Shown piece by piece: positions 1 through 10,759 of a stretch of DNA of 64,000 bases. Both the position numbers and the translations under genes were made by a program. The stretch's first letter is position 1; each line of letters starts with the position of its first letter. Source of the DNA: Marsupella aquatica (lineage: Eukaryota > Marchantiophyta); NCBI GenBank assembly GCA_973895155.1, contig OZ316899.1:2108001-2172000 (forward strand), in the 5' to 3' direction. The notes beneath the pieces are model-generated. The model was not told where the DNA came from. It was given only the letters and a program-made list of their open reading frames with translations, and made no database searches.

Positions 1-1
1 C

Positions 2-1369
2 AAGCTCATCGAGACAGGGGCCCAAATTGGACCCAACCTGAACAAGGGAGGCTTCAAGTATAAGATTGGGAATGTGAGATGCCTGGGCTCTTTGCAATGT
101 CCACATTCAGATTGTCCGGCTTTTACAAGTAAGAATGAGCGCAATTGCACATAATGGCAGCGAGATAGGGGTGGGAGAAATGAGGTTCCATTTCCTGTTG
201 GGCGACTAGTTCCAGCAGAGAGTGTGATTTGCGCCTTTTGTGATCGGCCTCCTAAGTGTATAGCCAAGTGTCTAGCCGAAATGTTCTACATAACTCCGAC
301 CTCTCATGACCATTACATTTACAAGCACATGACACGTGTTGCTATGCATGTTGGGAGTCACTCACATCCGGCCAAATTTGTTCTCAAGAAAGATCGAAAA
401 GCTTTCTTACATAAGTTGATGGAGGAGAAATTGAAGAAGAATCCTCATGCAATGCCGTCTGTGATCAAGAGTGACACAATTAAAGCTCTAAGGGATATTT
501 TTGATGACAAGGTTGCTGGGATTGTCACATTTGAGGAAGCATGGGATCTGAATGAAACATTAGCGATCCTATCAGATCGATCAGTTGTAAGATCTATGAT
601 ACAGAGCATACGCAAGTATACCCATGCCTCATCCGACCTCCAAGTCATCCTTGATCTTCAAAAAGAAACAATGTTTTCATTTGTCTAGAGCACTCTATTT
701 CTAAACCAGAAGCTAGATACAGATGAGCGCCCACACATTTTCAAGATGACTGTAAAGGGTCTAGGGTCTGGAATCGATCTCATTCGAAGGATGCAGCCTG
801 GTGGAGATCTACAAGACTCATGGGTGATGTTTGATGTCATGCATCGGATGACTGAGAAGCAATGGTGCACAATGTCAGCTCATGTATACGACCACCTATA
901 CAGAGGTCTCTGCACAATTTTTGTATGCGAGCTAGTTTCGGAAGATACTGCTGCACTACAAACTGCATGGAAGGTCATGAAGCGAGTGCGTAAGGCAAAT
1001 GGGCTTGACAATGTTATGTTTTGTGGGTTCATTGCCGATAATGCTGCAGCTGGGTGGAATGCAGTTCGAAACACATTCTGGGATGGAAGAGTTAATTCTC
1101 AAAAGGAGCGATCTGATGCATTTCACTGGGCACAATCAGTGGAGAAGATGACAAAGAAATGCATTCTTCTAGGCAAAGCAGTTGAGCATAAGGAGCTTCT
1201 GGATTCATTGAGGGATGCTGCCAATGTGGTTCTTGCATTTCGGACTTTTGAGAAGATGAAGGATTGGTGGAAAAATGGGAATGCAATCAAAGGAAAAACC
1301 AAGTCACTGGAGACATGGCTTTCGTGGTGGATTGTGCGGTTCTCCCAGTGGGGAAACTTTATTCGGCTG
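2..1369 (+). pseudogene. Mutator-like (MULE) transposase, catalytic exon
   Basis: This frame reads as the core of a Mutator-like DDE transposase, the enzyme that would cut and reinsert the element. The first part is rich in paired Cys and His (CPHSDC near 100-120, CAFCDRPPKC near 230-260), like the zinc-binding N-terminal region of such transposases. Candidate catalytic aspartates lie in VMFDVMHRM (about 827-853) and GFIADNAAAGW (about 1024-1056). The frame is open across the exon except for TAA at about 152 and TAG at 686-688; both are explained by a single C-to-T change in a glutamine codon. The exon ends at a strong donor (G then gtaagt at 1370) in phase 0 with the exon at 1725. The left end lies outside the window. 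The family call is from motifs only. Confidence 0.65.
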
Positions 1370-1724
1370 GTAAGTCTATGAATTCTTAGTAATATTCTAT
1401 CTCGGAGAGCCTCTCCGAGATGGAACATATGGGTAATCTCCGAGATGGAAGACGTGGGTCATCTTTGTCGAGGCTCTCCAAGATGGAAGAGGTGGGTCAT
1501 CTCGGAGAACCTCTCCTAGATGAAATAAATGGGCGACTTGGAAGACATGTTAGAGAGCCAACTTTTGTTTTGTAACACGGTTCATCTTAGAGAGGCTCTC
1601 CAAGATGAAACACTGGTCATCTTGGAGAGCCTCTCCAGGATGGACCCCGTTGGACATGTTGCAGATGTACAAGATGACCCATGTACATTTTTTGGTAATA
1701 CTCTTTTCTTTGATTTTTGTGTAG
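1370..1724 (+). other. Intron of the MULE transposase gene
   Basis: Donor gtaagt at 1370 and acceptor tttttgtgtag ending at 1724 join two open frames in phase 0. The intron is largely filled by degenerate palindromes (separate entry). A SWIM exon like the one at 5627-6079 is expected near here in this family but is absent, so this intron may mark a deletion. Confidence 0.55.
1399..1640 (+). repeat. Degenerate palindrome cluster, intronic
   Basis: It holds about five imperfect copies of an 11-1-11 inverted repeat; the first, at 1399-1421, is perfect (atctcggagag, c, ctctccgagat). The others, near 1440-1530 and 1588-1640, have lost one arm or carry mismatches. It is the same motif as the 14-copy array at 6179-6766, with the central base in the other orientation. 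It lies wholly within the inferred intron. Confidence 0.85.
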
Positions 1725-3084
1725 GACATGGACAGAACTAAGTCTGCATTGATGCTGAACCATAGCGGGGCAGAATCCGTGCATGTCGCGATGCGCCGAT
1801 GGTCTTCCACAACAAAGATTGGGATAATGCAATCTTGTATAACGGATGCAACCCGTGCATCAAATCAAATTGGTGCCCTTGTGAACTACACGACCCACGG
1901 GAGGAAGGGCCGTGGCCCAAGCCTCTTTGAACTTCGTCTCCGAGATGCCAGGATGGTTGGGAATGTTAAGAGTTTCTTCCCAAAGTTAAATACGGTGATG
2001 ACTCAACCGGAGATGGTTGAATATGCTTCGGGGGACCCAATTCCTGGTGACTATGAAACTCAACGAATGCCGGCGCGAGGCAAGGTTCCAGCTGATGCTA
2101 TTGCAGTAGAAGACTCCCATCGCGATGATGTCATTCTAGTAACGTGACCTAAAAAGCGGAAGTTCAAGGGGATTTCAAGCCAAGATGCAAACTTGAAAAG
2201 TACCATTCCTGACGTGGTCGACTTGTCAACCTCGTTAGACTCTCCTACAGGCTCTGGTGGATCAGATGTGGTGATTTTGGAGAGCCCAGTACAGCGTGCG
2301 ACAAGACGTGTCCCTCCACCATCAACCCCAAGGAGGTCAACTCGAGTGTCTCCTCCGCCCCCAACAAGGGCAACACGTGTTCCACCTCCTCCAACCCCAA
2401 CAAGGTCAATACCAAGGTCACCCCCTGTTTGTCCACCAACGCGGTTTGCTGAACCTTTGCATAATAGAGGCCAACAAAGACAAGTTCAGGAGAGCAATGT
2501 GATGCCAGGAATGTTGTTTTTGTCTCGCATCAGTCGCCATGGAAGTGGTCCCGCTTGTAGAGGTGCCTTCAAAGGCACAGAACGTCCAGCATGCGGTCTA
2601 TACATCAAGGAGGTGGGGGTTTCGTCATGCAACGTTGGGTGTGGTAGGATTGTGCTTATTGGCTGGGAGCAGTTACAAGGATCCAAACATTCCATAAAAG
2701 TTTTGGTTTTGCCCAAACAACAAGTGTTGCCAGAAATCTTCCATGGCATATGTTACTGGGCGGCTGCCCCCACTACCGGAGAAGGTCCCAGTTGCTCGAG
2801 GAACCTATCTAACACAAGATGAAGTTGATTTTCTCCATGTGAATGAATTGAATGTGGTACAGACCATCATTCCTGGTGATTCAATGGTGAGTCCTGGCGA
2901 TGTAATTGTGGACTTGAATAGTTACCCTGAGCAGTTGGATCCATTGAAGCCTGATGTCAGGCTGAGCCGGCGCAATGGCCGCTTACGGCAAAGGAGATCG
3001 GTTGTGACGGCAGATGCAAAGAAACGTATTGAGAGTGCTGTGACGCCGATGACATGGTCCTTATTCTATAATCTGAGTAACTAG
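1725..3084 (+). pseudogene. MULE transposase C-terminal exon
   Basis: It continues the transposase frame after the intron. The frame runs from 1725 to 2822 with one stop, TGA at 2145-2147, most simply a CGA arginine codon changed at a CpG. Just after it is a basic stretch (RPKKRKFKG) that could be a nuclear localisation signal. A low-complexity Pro/Arg/Thr segment at about 2300-2440 has repeats such as RVPPPPTPTR. Near 2745-2820 the frame shifts, and another reading continues to a stop at 3084 with an acidic-to-basic tail. I do not recognise the tail as a named domain. Assignment to the transposase rests on the phase-compatible intron and continuity. Confidence 0.5.
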
Positions 3085-3619
3085 GTTGCTGTATGCAAGG
3101 AGTAGCTATTGATACCGCATAACAATTAGCAAGCTGGCAAGAATAAGGGCAATCATGGTGTTAAGAGTAGGGATAAAGGTATTTCAGCTTGAACACAACC
3201 AAGGCAGACACAGTTGAGGTAGTCACTGTCAAGGCCACAAAGGAGAAGCTGGGGAAGAGAGGAGGAAGCGAGTCTCCATAACTAAATATGAAGTTGTGTG
3301 GTATGGTGATTGTTCTCATGATAAAATTTGAATGTCTTGGGTGTGTAGCTTCATTTTGTTAGTTAGGTTAGTGGTTCATAGTCTAGTCTTAGAATGTTAG
3401 GGAAATAAAAGGCTATGTCGCGCGTGGTTGGCAACCATATCTCGTTCAATATGTCACCAAATCCGGATCTGTAAAGAGCATTGGAAAGATCTGGTCAAGG
3501 CGAGTAAAATCGATATAAAACACTCGGGAAACGGAGGTGTATTAAGGAAGATACGGTCTGATTAGTGTGACGGGTTAACTTGTGGCCGGAATTAGCGGAT
3601 TCGGCTTCAGTTTCGGGTT
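3085..3619. other. Non-coding stretch downstream of the MULE gene
   Basis: I see no coding signal, RNA gene or repeat. It may hold the 3' end of the MULE, but I cannot identify terminal inverted repeats. Confidence 0.5.
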
Positions 3620-4030
3620 AACCCAAGCTCGGCCATGGCTTAGCTTAGGTAAGCACGGCTTCAACTTAGCTTAGGTAAGCACGGCTTTAGCTTATCTCAG
3701 GTAAGCACGGCTTCAGCTTAGCTCAAGTAAGCACGGCTTCAGCTTAGCTCAAGTAAGCACAGCTTCAGCTTAGGCTTAACCCGGGTTCGGATTAGATGGA
3801 TCCCGGGTTAGACTTAACTCGGGTTAGCCTAAACTCGGGCTCAGGTTAGCATAGGTAAGCTCGGGTTCGGGCTTAGCTTAGGTTAGCGGTTAGCGGATAG
3901 CGGATAGCGGATAGCGGGTAGCGGCCTAACCCGAGACCACGGGTTAGCTCTACTCGGGTTAGATAGGATAGCTAGGTTAGCCGAACTCGGGTTAGCTATG
4001 TAACTCGGGTTAGCGCAGCAGTGAGTACCC
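3620..4030 (+). repeat. Minisatellite: 30-bp, 8-bp and 11-bp tandem units
   Basis: About five copies of a roughly 30-bp unit containing 'taagcacggcttcagctta' occupy 3640-3775. Next come gcggatag units (3883-3925) and a variable 'actcgggttag' motif up to about 4015. All share the ggttag/agctta core, so they look like one array drifting in unit length. Confidence 0.8.
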
Positions 4031-5626
4031 CCTCTCGGTTGCGGGGGCATAACTCTCTGTGTATTTGACCAAATCGGCTATAATTGACCTCGTTGGAAAG
4101 AGGAGCTCAAGCCGCTTCCAACGCTGCTATCCACGCAGCAAATGGTTGAATAGAGAAATCAGGAGAGGAGGCGCAAGCTCACAAAAACCATGGAGGAGGG
4201 CCAAATCCGAAGTACATAGCCAATTCGAGATAGAAATAAAGTTGCGAGTTAGGGTTCAGTAGTTAGAGATAGTGGCGGCTCTGTTAGGGCTGGGATGGGG
4301 CTCCAGCAGCGTAGTATCCACCCATTTGGGCTCAGTATGAGAGTATATAGAGCAGCCCCCGATAGAGGCAGGGGGGGACTTCAGTTGTGTGATCTCACTT
4401 AGACTGAGTAGCAGGGAGGAGCTCTGTGCAAGCAAGGCTGGACTTGGACGCTGCGTGTTGGGGAGAGCTTGGTTGTGCTATTACTCAGGGAGTAATCAGC
4501 CAAGCTTCACAGCTGCAACGGGTTGCTAGGTTTGCGAGTTAGATTGTGGCTCTTTCTAGTGGGCAACACAACTGGGTTCTTTTCCCCCGATATAGAGCCT
4601 TGGTGATAGGTGATGTATTGGTGATTGTAAACTGTGGGGAGGATGTCAATTTGATTTGTGGTGAGCACGTTAGGGAGGCTGAGACACTGATTGAGGGGCA
4701 GCAGGAGGAGCATTTACAGTTCAGTCTGGCAAGGCTACGTGATCCATGGGGAGTCCCGGCCTTTGTCTGGTGGAGAGCACTAAGGGATCTATGGCCAGAG
4801 CTGAGCTTGCAGGGCAAGCATGAGGCCGGGCCTCATTGCAGTCTGGGGTAGATCGTCGTTAGGCCTGGTACCAGCTTTGAAGTCGAGTCAACTGTGCATG
4901 CGTAACTTGACATTCGGAAATGGAGGTGTGAGATCTGTATGTGCCCCCAAGAATGAAGTGCAGTGAAGGAGGTTGAGTTCAGGATTGAGTTTGCAAGGCA
5001 AGTACGGGATTGGTTCGAGTCCAATCTGCCGTCGCAATCTGGAGTGAGCCGGGCTCAGGTTCAGGATTGAGCTTGCATGGCAAGCACGGGGCTTGCGGGG
5101 CAAGCACGTCGCAATCTGGAGGAGACAGCCTTTGGGCCTAGTGTTCGGATCAAGTGTTCTCAATGAACTATTGTGCACATCTTTGAATCTAATTGAGTTT
5201 TCCTCTTCGGCCTCATTTCTCTCATGGATGTGTGTGTGTGTGAGGCAATCTGAGTGTATGATGGGACTAGCAGCGCCACTGAGAGGTGTACAGGGTGCAT
5301 TGAAGCGGGCTGGGTGAGGACTGTCATAGCTCTGATTGCTGAGAGTGGAATGGCAGAGTGGTGGGGCAATGGCTTAGAAGTCCCTAAGCCGGGAATCAGT
5401 CAGGAGTCACTGGTTTATGGGTACATTCCGGCGGCGGAATAGAAACATACCTATGATAGTAAGCATACGTATAGACCTATGCGCACCGTAGCGCTAGGCC
5501 CTGTGTGTACGGGCCCGATATGAAGACCCCTTCTCACCAGAACTATCATGAGCACAGATCTGATCCCCAACCTTGGTTCCTTGGGATTGAGCTTGGGTGA
5601 TGTGTGATAGAGTCTTGCTATGATAG
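4031..5626. other. Non-coding interval
   Basis: Short open frames exist on both strands, but none shows a recognisable motif. Small direct repeats such as 'caggcaagcacg' variants occur near 4810-5110. A short inverted motif (agcatacgtatag) lies near 5462. Confidence 0.4.
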
Positions 5627-6079
5627 TCTGGTGTTAAGGGCATAAATTGGTGTTTACCGGCCTTCACAACATCCCTTCGTGATCCTCGGGTACAAGGGGA
5701 TGGTTTTGGCACCCATAGTGACATTTTTGGTGTTAAGACCCATGTCAATCGCGTGACAAGTGCCAAATCCGAGTTGATGAGGTTCACTTCCATGACTCGA
5801 ATTGAAAAAGGGAATGCAACTGGCTTACGAGTGGTACTTTCCAACACTCATCGTGACCGCAATTCAGCCCATTGTGTACAGATATGTGTGTTCCCAACTT
5901 GCTCTTGTCAAGATTTCATGAGAGATACTGGAAGATACTTCTTTCCTTGCAAACACTTGTATTGGTGCTATAAAAACATTTGTGGACGAGATCTAGAGAG
6001 CGACCAAGAGATCCACCAGCCAATCTTGACACTTAGCGAGGTTCGTAAATTGGTGTCAAATGTAGCAAGCTCAGGGTGA
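5627..6079 (+). pseudogene. SWIM zinc-finger exon of a MULE/FAR1-type transposase
   Basis: This open frame carries a clear SWIM signature, C-x-C then C-x-H: CSCQDF at about 5902-5919 and PCKH at about 5945-5956. SWIM fingers follow the DDE core in Mutator-like transposases and in FAR1/FHY3 proteins, where they aid DNA binding or protein contacts. The frame is preceded by TGA-TAG at 5621-5626. The closing TGA lies inside ggtgaatg, which could instead be a splice donor, so the exon may end at about 6075. The palindrome array begins 100 bp later, as it does after the other MULE exon. It may belong to the element at 1-3084 or to a second copy. It lacks a catalytic core of its own. Confidence 0.6.
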
Positions 6080-6178
6080 ATGCATGTCAAAGATGTTTCG
6101 GGTTTAGTGGGTAGAACGATACACTTTTGTATCCTTTCATAATAATAAATGTTCAAGATTTCAAATGATGTTGATCCC

Positions 6179-6766
6179 ATCTCGGAGAGGCTCTCCGAGA
6201 TTCCAACCCAGTGTTGATCCCATCTCGGAGAGGCTCTCCGAGATTCCAAGTGACGTTGATCCCATCTCGGAGAGGCTCTCCGAGATTCCAACCCAATGTT
6301 GATCCCATCTCGGAGAGGCTCTCTGAGATTCCAAAACCAGTGTTGATCCCATCTCGGAGAGGCTCTCCGAGATTCCAAGTGACGTTGATCCCATCTCGGA
6401 GAGGCTCTCCAAGATTCCAAGTGATGTTGATCCCATCTCGGAGAGGCTCTCCGACATTCCAAGTGACGTTGATCCCATCTTGGAGATGCTCTCTGAGATT
6501 CCAAGTGATGTTGATCCCATCTCGGAGACGCTCTCCGAGATTTAAACCCAGTGTTTTTGGCAATCTCGGAGAGGCTCTCCAAGATTCAAACCCAGTGTTG
6601 ATCCCATCTCGGAGAGGCTCTCCGAGATTGCAACAATTGTTGGAGACTTTGGTGACCAATCTCGGAGAGGCCTCCGAGATTGACACAAAATAGGACGTCA
6701 ATCTCGGAGATGCCTCCGAGATTGATTAAAAAAAAGGGGTCAATCTCGGAGAGGTCTCCAAGATTG
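6179..6766 (+). repeat. Array of 14 palindromes, 42-43 bp period
   Basis: Eleven copies of a 23-bp interrupted palindrome (11-bp arms, one central base) start at about 6179, 6222, 6264, 6307, 6351, 6393, 6435, 6477, 6519, 6563 and 6606. Three shortened copies at about 6658, 6700 and 6741 have a gcctccgag centre. Spacers are also conserved (ttccaagtgacgttgatccc and ttccaacccagtgttgatccc types). The perfect form is atctcggagag, g, ctctccgagat. Mismatches fall mostly in single arms. The long open frames that cross the array on both strands come from the repeat and are not genes. Confidence 0.95.
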
Positions 6767-6781
6767 TCCAAAAAAATGTTG

Positions 6782-6799
6782 GTGACTGATATCAGTCAC
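6782..6799. repeat. 18-bp perfect palindrome
   Basis: gtgactgatatcagtcac reads the same on both strands. It lies between the palindrome array and the end of the reversed Gypsy pol. It may be a terminal or junction sequence. Confidence 0.8.
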
Positions 6800-8441
6800 T
6801 AATAACTGATGAGATTGCTCCTCTCTTTGACAAACTTCTTGAGCCGGCTAACATGGTAGCTTTTCCCCCCGCCCATTTCTTTGGGTGTCTCCAACACCAC
6901 CAAAACCGGATTATCCTTGTGGGCCCATTGTATAATGTGATAGGGCCCCGCATATCTGGGAGCCAGCTTCCTACTTATGTTCCCGTGGTATTGCTCAGGT
7001 CTCAACTGCAACCAGACGCTCTCCCCAATTTCAAGGCTTACCCGGCGTTGATGTTTATCCCCTTGGTCCTTGTACCAACTTTGGGCAAGGGTCATACCTT
7101 GGTAGCCGCTTCCACAACTAGGCGCTGCTCTCAAATAAAATCGTCCGTAGAAGGAACCTTGCTTTCCGTTCGCCAAGCTTCCGGATTTATAAACCAGGAG
7201 GGCGCCATTGGCGTCCTCCTTGTGGCCAACACAAACGGCGAAAACCCCATCGCCGAATGCTTGGTCGAGTTATACCTAAACTCGGCCATTGTTAAATGCT
7301 TTGCCCAATCCTTTTGATTGGCCGTCACAAAGTGACGCAAGTAGTCCTCCACGATACCATTCACCCGTTCCATTTGGCCATCTGTCTCATGATGATACAC
7401 TGATCCCCTAGTCAGGTCCATTCCGGATAACCGGAACAACGCCTTCTAGAAATGGCCTGTGAACTTGGTATCGCGATCGGACAGGATATGCAATGGCAAT
7501 CCCCATTGTCAAAAGACATTGTCAAATACTAGACCGGCAACCTTTCGGGCCAAAATCATTTTTGTAGTACGCAAGAAATACGTCATCTTGGAAAAACGAT
7601 CCACGATTGTTAAGATGGAGTTACTGCCGTGGAACTCAGGTAACCCAACAATGAAGTCCATGGAGATAGACTCCCATGGAGCCGCAACTATTAGTAAGGG
7701 TTGCAGCAATCCTCCTTTTGCCCTATAGAACGTTCGGTTCTTTTGGCACAAGTAACAACTTTGCACGTGGCGAAGGACCAATTGCTTCATGTCTGGCCAA
7801 TACACATCTTGCAACATGCTACGATACGTAGCAACTTGTCCTCCATGCCCTCCCTAGGGCGAGTCGTGGTACTTTTGCAGAACCTCTAACCTTAGAGACT
7901 CTGGTCTGTACACACGCCTCTGCTTGTATCGCCATAGCTGAACATTATGCATCGTATCCAACCCCAATGACACATGCCTTACCTTGCCCTGGCTACCCCC
8001 ATTGCTTTGCCATTCCTTAGCTAACTTGTCATCCCCATACGCCGTAGCCAGAACCTTTGGCCACTCAGATTCGAGCATCGTGATCCCATTGACACGATGA
8101 TGGTCCTTACGCGATAATGTGTCAGCTGCCGTGTTTGTCTTTCCAGGAGCGTGATGGACTTCAAAATCAAAATCTGCCAAGAACATCTGCCAACGCATTT
8201 CCTTGGGGTTCAGCCTTGGCTTAGAACCAAAGTACCCGGCCGACGAGCTATCTGTGTGGATTACCACTTTGGGACCGTTCTTAAGGCAAATTTCCCACTT
8301 CTTTAACGCATAGATCACAACATACATTTCCCTTTCCGGTGTGATCCAATGATTTTCCAACTTACATGACTCGAAGGCCACAGGACGCCCGTTCTGGTGA
8401 AGATAGGTGCCAATGGCATAATCACTTACGTCTGTCCAAAT
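6799..8441 (-). pseudogene. Gypsy pol remnant: RNase H, integrase, integrase C-terminal domain
   Basis: Read on the minus strand, 8441-7854 encodes an RNase H-type domain of a Gypsy polyprotein (TDVSDYAIG, then HTDSSSAGYF and APGKTNTAADTLSRK). Next come the integrase zinc-binding region (HVQSCYLCQKNR, about 7775) and the catalytic core start (SMDFIVGLPEF, about 7670). A further part of the core lies at 7439-7131 (HETDGQMERVNG), and the C-terminal barrel at 7105-6799 (KLAPRYAGPYHI). The frame changes near 7850, 7510 and 7150, with stop codons between the pieces. Protease and reverse transcriptase are missing: at about 8441 the RNase H joins directly to a gag leader. No chromodomain is visible after the barrel. 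Confidence 0.8.
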
Positions 8442-8748
8442 CACTTGACGTGTTTGCCGTAGCGGTCGATGGTTTGGCCGTTACGTCTTCTTCATCCTGC
8501 TTGTAACGTTTGTCTAGGGAAGTTGATCCATCCTCCTTTTGTTCATCTTGAACTTGGGCTCTCCCCTTAGTGGCGGGGAGCCTATTTGTCACTCTTTGAT
8601 CGAGTGTTTTTAGCCATGTTCCCAGCGACCAAATCCGCCCGTAGTTGACCCGCTGGGCACGTTGAAGCACTAAGTCCCCACAACAATCCGTTAAGATTTT
8701 TGGATTCTGACTTAGCACAACCCCGGCCTGGTGTCTATGCCAGCAATC
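8442..8748 (-). pseudogene. Gypsy gag leader fragment
   Basis: The minus strand encodes a hydrophilic segment (KGRAQVQDEQKEDGSTSL) that closely matches the segment at 11090-11293. It begins just after the primer-binding site at 8749-8760 and stops at the deletion junction with RNase H at about 8441. The two sides share a short gtcaagtg at the junction. It is a 5' internal piece of a Gypsy element, not a complete gag. Confidence 0.6.
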
Positions 8749-8760
8749 GCTCTGATACCA
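8749..8760 (-). promoter_or_regulatory. Retrotransposon primer-binding site (tRNA-iMet)
   Basis: On the minus strand TGGTATCAGAGC is an exact match to the common plant retrotransposon primer site complementary to initiator methionine tRNA. It lies five bases after the inferred LTR end (CCACCA, ending at 8765). Confidence 0.85.
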
Positions 8761-8764
8761 CAAG

Positions 8765-10735
8765 TGGTGGACCTTACCACCCAGCGCCCTCACCAATCCC
8801 AGCACTCGCGCCTAAGTGCTCCTGGTGCCCAAACGCCTCCACAGAATACCTCGAGAAGGCACCCTAGTGCCCCTTGCACCGCCAGCGGCTCCTCCCATAC
8901 GAAACCACACTTGCTCACCTACACGACCGCTACTCAATGGTCCTCACTGTCTGCACAAGCAACCAAGCACCTCGGTAAGTAACCCCTCGGGATCTAGAAC
9001 TCGCCAAATCTAGCATCCTAACTCAAGCTCAACAGACATTGGTAAATAGGTCAGCGATAGGTCCTTCCCATGCCATAAGCCGGAACCAGAACCCACGCCC
9101 GCTGTTTGTCCAGGACAATTCCTTCCTTGGGCGCGGCTCGGGATCCACCTCATACCTATCCATCACCAACTGACCGCCCTGACCCCAGGACTTGCTCATG
9201 GCCCAAGTAGCGTAGCTTGTCCCAAGCTTGTCCCAACACGCCGGGACCAGAACGGCCCCGACTCTAGCAACCAACTCCTGGTTTGCCCCATTGATGGTCT
9301 AGGGGCCGAGCACCCTTGGAACTCAGTCTCCACACCTACTTGGCCTTGCCTCCCCAACACAAGTTCCCTTGGGAGACTGAACGCGGCTTGGCTGCTGTTT
9401 GGCAGGATTTGGCAAGCGGGCGAGCTAACACCCGCAAACCACAAGAACCCATGACGTCCCCAGACCCAGCTGAGCTCAGGAGGGCGTATCCCTCCTCAAG
9501 AGCTTTCCAACGCACCCAAGAAGTCCCCCAACGGACTTCCCGTTAGGAAGTTATTGCCATTTCCGTTTGGCGGTTTCCCTTAGTGTCGCGACCGCCGCGG
9601 CTCACGACTTCGGCTCGCCCTTAGCCCCCAGGGAGACACCACTCCCCTCATATATGCTTCTAGAGACCTGTCACCCCCGGACCAGCTTTGGTCCCTAAAC
9701 ATTTGGCCCCCAACCCGGATCCTATCGCGCATAATGGGCGCGCCACCAACTGGCAACGCCCATAACTTTCTCGTTAGGCATCCGCAAGCGGAGTGCCTTA
9801 GCCCGTTGTGATTGGGCCGACCCAGTGCTCATGCCCTCAGGTCTCATTGCCGCTCGGGGCCCCTGACCGGCCCAACCCGGATCGGGCCATAACTTGCGCC
9901 CCAAACGTCCGTTGCCCATGGCGTCAACTCCATTGGCCTTGGGCCTAAGAGGAGCTCCCACTCAAGCCCTCAGAACTCAAAGTCCGTTCGGAGGCCCGGA
10001 TGGTTGACCTTGAGTCCGGCCCCTTTCTTCTTGACCCAACCAGCTCTCAGCTTGCCTAAGTCCTTTGTGTGTGTCACCAGCTTGGCTCCTTGCCTCGCTA
10101 GTGCCACGTCTCATTGCCCACAAGTCTCCCCATGCTAAGTCCTCCCCGGATGACCTATCCAGGCCTGGACCATAAGGGAGCTTGGCGTCGGAGTCAGCGA
10201 CGCTGGAGCTAAGTGTTAAGGTAGTCGAGTTCCGCGACTCCGCGCCACCAATTGGCAACGCCCATAACTTTCTCGTTAGGCATCCTCAAGCGGAGTGCCT
10301 TAGCCCGTTGTGATCGGGCCGACCCAGTGATCATGCCTAGTTCCTTGGGTATCATCGCCGCTCGGGGGCCCCGATCGGCACAACCCGGATCGGGCCATAA
10401 CTTGCGTCCCAAGCGTCCATTGCCATGGCGTCAACTCCATTGGCCTTGGGGCCAAGAGGAGCTCACAATCAAGCCCTCAGAACTCAAAGTTCATTCGGAG
10501 GTCCGGACGGTCGTCCTTGAGCCCGGCCCATTTTCCCTTGACCCTACCAGCTCTCAGCTAGTCCAAGTCCTTAGTGTGTGTCACCAGCTTGTCTCCTTGC
10601 CTTCACTAGCACCACGTCTCGTTGCTCACAAGTCTCCCCATGTTGAGTCCTCCCCGGATGGCCTATTTGGGCCTGGACCTCTGCGACGCCGGAGCTAAGT
10701 GTTAAGGTAGTCGAGTTCCGCGACTCCCTTGAGGG
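8765..10735 (-). repeat. Gypsy LTR (minus orientation), outer end unclear
   Basis: The end next to the primer-binding site is defined by CCACCA at about 8765-8770. The first 120 bp (8765-8890) match 11425-11552, the end of a second LTR. The other end is not clear and is set by the change to gag-like sequence near 10740-10760. Much of the LTR is GC-rich and contains a tandem duplication of about 500 bp. Confidence 0.5.
9739..10727 (-). repeat. Tandem duplication of about 0.5 kb inside the LTR
   Basis: Units 9739-10240 (502 bp) and 10241-10727 (487 bp) each begin with cgcgccaccaa(c/t)tggcaacg and end with ggtagtcgagttccgcgactc. They differ by scattered substitutions and small deletions, so the duplication is not recent. 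Confidence 0.85.
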
Positions 10736-10759
10736 TTGTATGAGGATGGTCCTCCACAA

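Noticed and set aside
6153-6701. Long open frames on both strands over the palindrome array
   Set aside because: The repeated peptide (ESLSEMGSTSLGIS type) simply translates the 42-bp repeat; it is open in several frames on both strands.
6179-6766. CRISPR-like look of regularly spaced repeats
   Set aside because: Spacers are themselves repeated and the genome is eukaryotic; there are no cas genes. It is a tandem array.
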